Shown piece by piece: positions 58,101-64,000 of a stretch of DNA of 64,000 nucleotides (the first letter of the stretch is position 1; each line of letters opens with the position of its first letter). Under the pieces are notes generated by a model that ran no database searches, was not told the DNA's origin, and worked only from the letters and a program-made list of their open reading frames with translations. The stretch covers positions 206,729,298 to 206,793,297 of the forward strand of contig NC_091119.1 in NCBI RefSeq assembly GCF_040183065.1, read 5' to 3'. Source of the DNA: Periplaneta americana. Lineage: Eukaryota; Arthropoda; Insecta; Blattodea; Blattidae. The translations under genes were made by a program, and so were the position numbers.

Positions 58101-58872
58101 GCCACTTAAATTCTCTGCCTAGTGGATTCACGGCTACACCGTGGCTACACAAGCACTGCGGAGAAACTTTTCGCTGGCATTATCTTACTCGCCAGTACAA
58201 CTCTCCCTTTCCTTGGTTCTCCGTGGTTTCCCGCTAAAAATGTCAGGATGAGACCTAAAAGAAATGGACCGCGGATCTATTATGTTTCTTAATTTTTTTT
58301 TTCCTTTTCATTTCTTGAAAAATTGTTCTTAATTTTCGTCGTTCACTTTCTCCGATAGACTCTCATTTCTTTGGGAATTGGAATTGGCTTCGCTATATTG
58401 CATCTGCAGCCAATTTTGTTGTCTACCGAGCAGCTAAGCCCTTGCGTGTGCTCTCAATGCGAATGTCAATTTAAAATGTAATTGAAGGTTATAAACTTGA
58501 GCAATAATTACTGTAATGCTTAAAACGACTACTGCTCTGCGCGTGCTTGCTTGAATAACCAATATAATCAAAACTTTTTTTTGTGACGAAAATTTTAAGT
58601 TAATGGAGAATAAAGAAAGCAAATAAACTGCAAGGTTCCAGAGATAACAGCTTCAAAGCTGGGTAGCTGGTTCTACATCGCTGATCCAACTACCTATGTT
58701 TTACTTCTGGCCATGCTTCATCGTTTCAACAGACTTGCTGCGACCTGAGGTTGAACCAGAGCACCGTCGAGACGGAACTCCCGCCGGAATCCATGCGGAT
58801 GCAACGCAAGTGTTACGCAGAAGTCAGAGGCCTGTTCGCAGCACCACAGACGCACTACGTGCAAGCAAGCAA
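48082..58872 (+). CDS. Plus-C-like odorant-binding protein gene 2 (5' part, runs past window)
   Basis: Three exons: 48082-48148, 54434-54543 (or 54547) and 58733-58872. The product begins with signal peptide MASCVFLLLVLVCSAASG, a charged segment (GAIYGHSKQDIENLNETR, VHPHYDPQKNEKPLLT), then TCCDLRLNQSTVETEL and MRMQRKCYAEVRGLFAAP. The CC motif directly after an AG acceptor, entered in phase 0, parallels gene 1 exon 3, which is why I call it a paralogue. No exon for the C-x3-C or CP motifs is found before 64000; they should lie downstream. The donor ending exon 3 is uncertain. Role as for gene 1: secreted carrier of small hydrophobic ligands; ligand unknown. Confidence 0.72.
48386..49158 (+). 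mobile_element. LINE family E 3' end with AAAT tail
   Basis: Open frame 48386-48757 gives the LINE C-terminus: RFICNTRKFDHITP, RLKERRTIHSLSLLFRIM, then VEIPRLWNSLPNDVRDCRTS and FKIKLENF. The 3' UTR contains a TC run (48934-48974) and GATGGCCTTAACTAC, and ends in about 16 AAAT units (49093-49158). In intron 1 of OBP gene 2, sense orientation. Confidence 0.85.
49159..50335. other. Intron 1 of OBP gene 2 with an 18 bp inverted pair
   Basis: Mostly unassigned. ACATGGGTCCTAAAATTA at 49426-49443 is exactly inverted at 49626-49643, with a 182 bp spacer, as in a small MITE or foldback. Confidence 0.5.
50336..50520 (+). mobile_element. Possible tRNA-derived SINE
   Basis: GTGGTAGAGCAGTGCG and GGGTTCGGTTCCCG have Pol III A- and B-box shape and spacing. 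Only one copy is present, so it is tentative. Confidence 0.35.
50562..50815 (+). mobile_element. tRNA-derived SINE (family I), complete, 14 bp target duplication
   Basis: A box (GGAGTAACGGTTAGCGCGTC) and B box (CCCGGGTTCGATTCCCGG) in the head, then the body with TTTTTTCCGGGGTTTTCCC and a TAAAATAACC-type tail. Flanks are identical 14-mers AATTTCATATAAAG at 50548-50561 and 50816-50829. The second copy is at 62739. Confidence 0.95.
50980..51215 (+). mobile_element. tRNA-derived SINE (family II), uninterrupted copy
   Basis: AGTGACTAGAGTGCTGGACT and CCCGGGTTCGATCCCC form the head; the body runs through GATTTATAACTTGCTTTGGG to AGCGTAGACCAGCC and CACCCTGGGCAACC. It shows the original order of the copy split at 23749/26990. 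Confidence 0.88.
51272..51905 (+). mobile_element. ~620 bp nonautonomous repeat, copy 5
   Basis: ATAGTACATTATGCAACGAG start, GAATGGTCGAGCATAAAA end. The palindrome CATAATTTTCATACGAGCG region is intact. Same orientation as copy 1. Confidence 0.82.
52719..52840 (+). mobile_element. hAT-like end fragment
   Basis: TAGACTTCGGATTCTTAGGG and repeated GCACTAAAAAT motifs resemble the ends of the hAT element at 60639-61733 (CAGACATCGGATTCTAGGGC). No second end found. Confidence 0.5.
52867..53020. repeat. Diverged copy of the 5880-6060 repeat
   Basis: ACACCGCTTATGAGGCAACT, AGATAATGGG and CCCTCCATTGCATACATCAC occur in the same order as at 5925-6010, so this is a dispersed repeat rather than a purely local duplication. 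Confidence 0.7.
53021..54433. other. Intron 1 distal part of OBP gene 2
   Basis: AT-rich, with no gene or named element recognised. Confidence 0.5.
54434..54543 (+). CDS. OBP gene 2 exon 2
   Basis: The acceptor TTTCACTTTCCAG joins exon 1 in phase 1 to give SSGAIYGHSKQDIENLNETR, then QVHPHYDPQKNEKPLLT. The better donor G|GTATAA (exon end 54547) leaves phase 1, but the CC exon needs phase 0, which the weaker ACA|GTTGGT (end 54543) provides. Codon use and GC content fit coding sequence. Confidence 0.7.
54615..56691. mobile_element. ~2.1 kb TIR element, CAGTCTTAG family, copy 2
   Basis: Ends CAGTCTTAGGAAAAAGTTTT on both sides (inverted), with similarity continuing over 100 bp inward (AAAAATCCTAATGTAAACA), and TA flanks. 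No transposase seen. It contains an RTE-like 3' end near 56100-56390. In intron 2 of OBP gene 2. Confidence 0.85.
56100..56390 (+). mobile_element. RTE-like LINE 3' end
   Basis: AAATCCGTTCAGCCGTTTTC followed by CCATTACCAGTTCAAATTATATATATAGATG-type ending (short AT dinucleotide tail, no poly-A) is the usual shape of RTE-class 3' ends in insects. The 5' limit is unclear. Confidence 0.5.
57150..58150 (-). mobile_element. LINE family D, antisense, best copy
   Basis: The minus frame 58152-57832 encodes the LINE C-terminus: REFKWQHWPLSRTSLYRAHL, DHDFKIKCRKQKTDVGKFSF, LNRTINDWNDLPAAVFEG. The 3' UTR runs left to the landmark (reverse of CTGCAAGTGGGCAAGCACCC, GGTGGCAGTGG). Three short repeats of CACATTTCACTGACACTATA lie in the UTR (57480-57540). 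Confidence 0.83.
58151..58732. other. Intron 2 distal part of OBP gene 2
   Basis: No gene or known repeat recognised. Confidence 0.45.
58733..58872 (+). CDS. OBP gene 2 exon 3: CC motif
   Basis: The acceptor CATCGTTTCAACAG opens TCCDLRLNQSTVETELPPES, MRMQRKCYAEVRGLFAAPQT and HYVQAS. CC-x23-C compares with CC-x15-C in gene 1. The end is uncertain: CAAGCAA|GTATTG (58872, phase 2) is the best nearby donor, but gene 1 leaves this exon in phase 1. A longer frame (+1) open here is a shadow. Confidence 0.72.
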
Positions 58873-59147
58873 GTATTGTCGGCTATCTCATACAAAGCAT
58901 GGTTTAGGAACGCACCCCAAGGCACATTAGGCATTGGCACGTTATAAAGAAGTTCTTTATGGGAAGCAGGAGATAAAACAAAATTCGTTTAAAGCATTGC
59001 TTTGATTTAAATTATATTCTTTGGGTACAGTGTACAGCATTGACTAAAGCTCGGAGTAAGATTACAGGATCTTTCGTAAATAACTATCATTCGAAAAGTT
59101 GAATTTTTTTTATTTATTTTTGGCTGTGTTGTACTTCTCTGCTAGTA

Positions 59148-59899
59148 AGAACGATTCCTGGTGGCGTATAGGCTACTCGATTAGGTTATGCGTTTGTCCT
59201 CCAGAAGTCTCCACTTTTCTATGTAGAGATAAATGAAACCATTGCTGTGAAATTTAAAGCTTAGTGTTAATGTCAAAAACCACAAATTACGATAAATTGC
59301 AATGAACTTACACTTACACTAATTATGGCTCACAGTTCTCAACAAGTCTTCCGCCCTGAAGAATGTACAAATACAAGCGACGGACCATCTCCTCGTGCAC
59401 AAGATGGAGTTCCTCCCCACTATGCACGGGATGTTCGAACCTAGCTTGACGAAGTTTTTCCTAAAAGCTGATCGGTCACGAAGGTCCAATTACTTGGCCA
59501 CCACGATCTCCAGACTTAATTCCCCTGAATTTCTTTTTATAACGATTTATTAAGGATCGTGTGTTTGAAGATAAACCTAGCAAAATCCCAGAATTTATGG
59601 AAAGGATTGTACACATGATACAGATAGTTACTCCTGAAATGTTGTCTAGAGTGCAAGAGGAAATGGTCCGTCGCTTGCATTTCTGAAAATTTCGGGGCGA
59701 TAGACATGTTGAGAACTGTGAGAAATAATTAGTGTAAGTGTAAGTTAATTGCAATTTACCGTAATTTGTGGTTTTTTGACACTAACCCTAAGTTTTAAAT
59801 TTCATAGCGACAATTTCATTCATCTCTACGTAGTGAAGTAGAGCCTTCTGGTGGACAAACGCGTAATCAAATCGAGTGTATGGCAACGGGAAAGATTCT
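59148..59899 (+). mobile_element. mariner-superfamily remnant with very long inverted ends
   Basis: The outer ~280 bp at each side are inverted copies (CACAAATTACGATAAATTGC versus its reverse near 59750; CACAGTTCTCAACA at both sides). The middle + strand (59488-59690) encodes only a transposase tail: GPITWPPRSPDLIPLNFFL, stop, RFIKDRVFEDKPSKIPEFME, TPEMLSRVQEEMVRRLHF. The catalytic third Asp of the PLDFF motif reads Asn. A deletion derivative. Confidence 0.75.
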
Positions 59900-60393
59900 A
59901 TATATTATTTTAATGTACCGAAGTACATATGATATTTCCATGCAGATATTCTGCGTCAACATACGATGAAAGAATAATGGAACGGAGAAAAATTCCCTCC
60001 GGAGCCGGGATTTGAACCCGGGTTTTCAGCTCTACGTGCTGATGCTTTATCCACTAAGCCACACCGGATACCCACCCCGGCGCCGGACAGAATCGTCTCA
60101 GTTTAAGTTCCAACTCTTGGGTTCCCTCTAGCGGAACTAGTCACTCATAACGAGTGCACCTCAGCACATGTGTGGACTTCAGTCCTACGTTCATAGACAT
60201 CTATGACGTAGTGCAGAGGGCGGCCACTAGAGGGAACCAAAGAGTTGGAACTTAAACTGAGACGATTCTGTCCGGATCCGGGGTGTGTATCCGGTGTGGC
60301 TTAGTGGATAAAGCATCAGGACGTAGAGCTGAAAACCCGGGTTCAAATCCCGGCGCCGGAGGGAATTTTTCTCCGTTCCATTACTCTTTCATC
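59900..60393. mobile_element. Fold-back element with two inverted tRNA-Arg-like units
   Basis: Two ~169 bp arms (59964-60132, 60226-60394) are near-identical inverted copies. Each has a full tRNA-like cloverleaf: the + unit at 60291-60362 starts TCCGGTGTGGCTTAGTGGAT and has B box GGGTTCAAATCCCGG; the minus unit is at about 59996-60069. D, anticodon (TCAGC/GCTGA in the left unit), T and acceptor stems pair. TTTTT follows each unit, as after Pol III genes. The 13-mer CGGGAAAGATTCT is present on both sides (59887, 60393), consistent with a target duplication. Confidence 0.8.
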
Positions 60394-60638
60394 GGGAAAG
60401 ATTCTGCCCAACCCAGGACCAGACTCAAATTATTCAATACATACATCAACTGGACTCCAAAAATCAGATATCTGGGAATAACTATGGATAGAACACTAAT
60501 CTGAAACCAACATGTCACTGAAATAACAGGAAAAGCCATGGGTAGATTTCTTCAATTATATCCACTATTAAAAACTCCAGCATTAAAACATAAAACTAAA
60601 TTACATGTCTATAAGGCCTTAATTCGAAGTATGATAAC

Positions 60639-61733
60639 CAGACATCGGATTCTAGGGCAAATGCCTATTTTGTTTCTTTAGGAGAAAAGTAAAAATAATT
60701 ATTAATATTTGTGTTTCATGGAAATTGAAAGGTATTCAAAGAGTTTTATAGTGCCCTAAAATGCCCTAAAACGGTTATTAGAGCCTAATTTGTCAATATT
60801 CGCCTAAAAATGCCTAACTCACTGTAAAGTTTCGCATTTTACTCTTACTTTTTATAATTTATACATGCATTCACTGCGAAATTTAAGGCATTTAAAAAGT
60901 GGAAAGTTTGCTTCACACCAGCCATGAAACCATTGATAAAGGAAAGTGTTTTGAATCTCACGACACTCGCAATAGATTTCACCGAATTTAACATGTTTGG
61001 AGGCATAAATGCCGACAAAGAACCAACCTTAGTTTTGAAGCAGGCAACAATCACAACATGTGCTGCTACCGATTCAGAGATATACTATATACTATAAAAA
61101 TGACTGTTTTCGGTCTGAAACCGATTAGCTGTACTGCCCTTCAGAGTGTCATAAAATCACAATTTTTGGAGAAAGAGTGTTTTTGAAATATTTATGAAAA
61201 GTCGTAAAACTGCGAATTAGTAGGGTAAACCGTTACAAAATATTTAAAAGAATGGCCCTCCTAGTGTTAACACTACCAGGAAATGCAACAATAAGTGGAA
61301 CTTTGTATTTTTGCGCCTGCTTTCAAAATGATTCTCAGTGACAAAAGGCAAAGGTTAACTGTGGAGAATTTAGAAAAAATTCTGGTGGTGTACTGTGCAG
61401 ATAATTATAATAAAGTCTGAGAATGGAACTGAATTTCAATAACTTAAAATGAGTAATCTTGATATCAATAATCATCATTTCATTAGTTTCAATATATTAA
61501 ATTTGTGCAGCTCTGTTTATAAATATAATATAGTATTCTTTTTTAATGTTTAAACATACTTTTTTGTGCGTATTTTAGTGTATAACTAAAAATTTCAGTG
61601 AAAGAAATAAGTATGATACCTTGATGTGCCTAAAATGCCTATTTTCATTAAAATAGAGCCTAATTTTACAAATTTTGAGCTTATTTTAGGCGCCTAAAAC
61701 TGCAATTTTTAGTGCCTAAAAATCCGATGTCTA
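60639..61733. mobile_element. hAT-type element, 1095 bp, 8 bp target duplication
   Basis: ATGATAAC flanks both sides (60631-60638 and 61734-61741). Ends are CAGACATCGGATTCTAGGGC and, read inward from the right, TAGACATCGGATTTTTAGGC. CCTAAAA motifs cluster near both ends. No transposase is recognised; the minus frame 60845-61054 has no clear domain. Nonautonomous or decayed. Confidence 0.9.
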
Positions 61734-61996
61734 ATGATAACATACGCAGCACCAGCTTGGGCATATGCTAGCAAATCCGTTATGAACAAGATACAAGTTA
61801 TCCAAAACAAAATACTGAGAACCATTCACGGCAGTGGATGGGGAACACGTACACGACAACTTCATGATGACCTCCAAATACAGGGTGATTTATATAGAAT
61901 TGATACATTTCTTTAATTAATTGTTTCAAAACGAATTGTGCTAGCGACAACTTATTATACCTAAAATGTAGAGGAATTTTGGGAGATTATTTATCT

Positions 61997-62735
61997 CTAT
62001 AGCGAATGTTGAAAATGTCCTCCATCCTGCATAAGGCATAACTCAACACGTCGTTCCATGTTACTGGTCACTCGTTGGATGACTCTGTTGTCAATAGCTT
62101 GAATCTCCTGTGTGATGTTGTGCTTCAGATCGTCCAATGTCTGAGGACGTGTGAAGTAAACCCTGTCTTTTAAGTAACCCCATAGAAAGAAGTCCGGCGT
62201 TGTCAAATCCGGAGATCTCGGTGGCCACAGGTTCCTGGAAATTATTCGGTTGTCAAAGAAACTTGCAATTAGTTCCGTGGATTCATTTGATGTATGGCAT
62301 GTAGCGCCATCTTGCTGAAAATATCCTTGACTCAGCTCTACATAGTCCAGTTGCTCAACAAACTCCATGAAAATCAGTCGGTACTCTGCAGTGTTCACAG
62401 TTTGGTTAAAAAAAATTGGCCCCACTATTCTCTGTGCGGATATTGCGCACCAAACTCCGATTTTAACCGGGTGCATGGGTGCTTCATGGATGACATGTGG
62501 ATTTTCGATGGCCCAATGGCGTGAGTTCTGTGAGTTCACATAACCGGATAAATGGAACCATGCTTCATCTGTGAACCATGTGATGGACAATATGGCAGGA
62601 TTTTGCACAATGAACGTCTGAAACCAACGACAATAATTCAATCTTTTATCCTTATCTGGTTCCTGTAGCTGATGAACAACCGTAACCCTATATGGCTTTA
62701 GGCTGCCAACAATAGGAATAAAACATAAACATCTG
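61997..62735 (-). pseudogene. mariner-like transposase, 5' part lost
   Basis: Reads VGSLKPYRVTVVHQLQEPDK, WFTDEAWFHLSGYVNSQNSR, YFQQDGATCHTSN, then LWPPRSPDLTTPDFFLWGYL and KDRVYFTRPQTLDDL, to the end HFQHSL at 61997. All three catalytic Asp positions are present, with 38 residues between the second and third by my count. The open frame continues upstream into the inserted SINE (to 62905), which is not transposase. The DNA-binding N-terminus is absent. Confidence 0.88.
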
Positions 62736-62738
62736 CGC

Positions 62739-62998
62739 GTCCACACCTGTGGAGTAACGGTTAGCGCGTCTGGCCGCGAAACCAGGTGGCCCGGGTTCAA
62801 TTCCCGGTCGGGGCAAGTTACCTGGTTGAGGTTTTTTCCGGGGTTTTCCCTCGACCCAATATGAGCAAATGCTGGGTAACTTTCGGTGTTGGACCCCGGA
62901 CTCATTTCACCGGCATTATCACCTTCATATCATTCAGACGCTAAATAACCTAAGCTGGTGATAAAGGGTCGTAAAATAACCCACTAAAATAAAAAAAA
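62739..62998 (+). mobile_element. tRNA-derived SINE (family I), copy 2, in a mariner
   Basis: Same head and body as the copy at 50562 (GGTTAGCGCGTCTGGCCGCG, CCCGGGTTCAATTCCCGG), ending in an A-rich tail. Flanked by the 12-mer AAACATCTGCGC at 62727-62738 and 62999-63010. Confidence 0.95.
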
Positions 62999-63310
62999 AA
63001 ACATCTGCGCATTTAGTGACAAGGAATCGAAACTCCAGAACATTCTGCTTAATTTGGTGCTAAAATTGGGTCATTGAATGAATTTGCAACGGAATAATTA
63101 AAGAAAGAAATGTGTCAGTTCTATATAAATCACTCTGTAGAATATCTTACCGAATATATACAAAAAATCACAAATAAACTATCACAAGCCAGCACTCAAT
63201 AACAACAAACTAATAAATTCTCTTGGCAGATATGACATAAACAGAAAATACAAACATCGACGACCAAAAGAACTACTGTCATAAATTCAATCCAACAAAA
63301 TGACACCCAC

Positions 63311-64000
63311 AAGATTTATATTATACTAATCCAGAGCCACCTGTCAAGCTGAAACAAATTTATATTCCGTCGGACGCATTCGTGTCGGCTGAATTTAACT
63401 ACCATAGATTACCAAAGATTATAATATATTACATAATTGAAGAGGAAGGGTTGACAACCGAAAGTCTTACCAAATAACAAGATAGACGACTTGTGGAAAG
63501 ATTCTTACTAGTAGTGATGTACAATACAGCCAAAAATCGTAGAAATTAGTTAATTTACCGAGTGATCAGATACTTATGAAAGACCCTGTATTAGTAAGCC
63601 TGAAGAAGATGAAACCGCTACCTCTGTTTGCAGCTTAGAAGGATATTAGTTTAAGATTAGCTGAAGAGGTTCAATATTATTAAAAGGGGACGGTTAATGT
63701 ACACAAAAACATTTATGTATTAGAACGAAATGGATGATAAAAATAACTATTGTTATAAGGAAATCCATGTTATTATTACGAAAGTGAACAATTGCAGGTC
63801 GCGGGCTATAGTCCCGGCTAAGACATGAATGCTTGTGTTATGTTTTATTCTGACGTCATGCGAACTTTACGGCACAGGAGTCCCATCTTATCTACTGTGC
63901 ATGTTTACATGTTACACGACAAAAAAAATGAAAATTGTTTTCCTCTAATAGAATCAGTGGTAATAGACCAATGTTTCATTTATCTACAGTAAATATTTGC
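63311..64000. other. Right edge, unassigned
   Basis: No exon of OBP gene 2 or named repeat recognised. The sequence is compatible with intron 3 of that gene. Confidence 0.4.

Larger units (their letters stand above)
61881..63137 (-). mobile_element. mariner-superfamily transposon containing a SINE
   Basis: TIRs CAGGGTGATTTATATAGAAT left and CAGAGTGATTTATATAGAAC right (read inward), both continuing to ACATTTCTTT; TA on both sides (61879-61880; 63138-63139). The minus strand encodes a transposase lacking its N-terminus. A 260 bp SINE lies at 62739-62998. Confidence 0.93.
60406..63310 (+). mobile_element. LINE family F, split by a hAT and a mariner
   Basis: Pieces at 60406-60638, 61742-61880 and 63138-63310 read as one reverse-transcriptase C-terminus: WTPKIRYLGITMDRTLI, stop, GRFLQLYPLLKTPALKHKTK, then MITYAAPAWAYASKSVMNK, IQNKILRTIHGSGWG, then EYLTEYIQKITNKLS and RRPKELLS. 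The frame continues across both insertion points when one copy of each target duplication is counted, so the LINE was nearly intact when they landed. Confidence 0.85.

Noticed and set aside
58696-58947. 83-codon + frame across the OBP gene 2 CC exon
   Set aside because: It is the +1 shadow; only the other frame has the CC motif shared with gene 1.
60291-60362. Functional tRNA gene
   Set aside because: The unit folds as a cloverleaf, but the anticodon loop is atypical and it lies in an inverted repeat flanked by a direct duplication, so I treat it as tRNA-derived mobile DNA.
62736-62905. N-terminal extension of the mariner transposase frame (MSPGSNTESYPAF...)
   Set aside because: It is antisense translation of the inserted SINE; the same peptide arises from the SINE copy at 50482-50727.

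Overview
This window looks like eukaryotic, insect genomic DNA. It is AT-rich and intron-rich, and is filled with non-LTR retrotransposon tails, tRNA-derived SINEs, Tc1/mariner, hAT and Helitron-like elements, and long microsatellites. The LINE and SINE consensus sequences resemble ones I associate with cockroach and termite genomes, so a Blattodea source is my inference. I see no rRNA gene, CRISPR array, bacterial-type operon or recognisable LTR/retroviral or Polinton element.

Host genes: two odorant-binding-protein (OBP) genes of the Plus-C class lie in tandem on the + strand. Gene 1 (18347-41283) is built from a signal-peptide exon, one uncertain exon and seven well-supported exons, ending in TAA. 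Its spliced product carries the Plus-C cysteine pattern (C-x3-C, C-x41-C, C-x9-C-x8-CP-x9-C). Gene 2 (48082 to beyond 58872) has a TATA box, a signal-peptide exon, a charged N-terminal exon and a CC-motif exon; its remaining exons probably lie past the right edge. Both would be secreted ligand carriers of the chemosensory or haemolymph type.

Layout: 1-18 kb is upstream sequence with LINE 3' ends, a nested mariner-in-LINE, a TTA-flanked MITE, degenerate TAAA and ATC arrays, and copies of a ~620 bp repeat family present five times in the window. 18-41 kb is gene 1. Its introns hold a ~560 bp TACA array, a SINE split by a ~3.2 kb element whose inside is ~80 copies of a 34-bp satellite, a 1.6 kb TTTA array with 79/158/474-bp higher-order periods, a Helitron-like element, a mariner with an in-frame deletion, and a 1 kb GGAT/GGGT array. 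41-48 kb is intergenic and holds an antisense LINE, a SINE and a ~1.8 kb TIR element. 48-64 kb is the 5' part of gene 2 with more LINEs, SINEs and TIR elements, then a Russian-doll locus: a LINE interrupted by a hAT element and by a mariner that itself contains a SINE, next to a fold-back pair of tRNA-like units.

The most unusual structures are the 34-bp satellite that appears to have grown out of the end motif of the transposon carrying it, the head-facing tRNA-like fold-back, and the general pattern of microsatellites seeded by retroposon tails.
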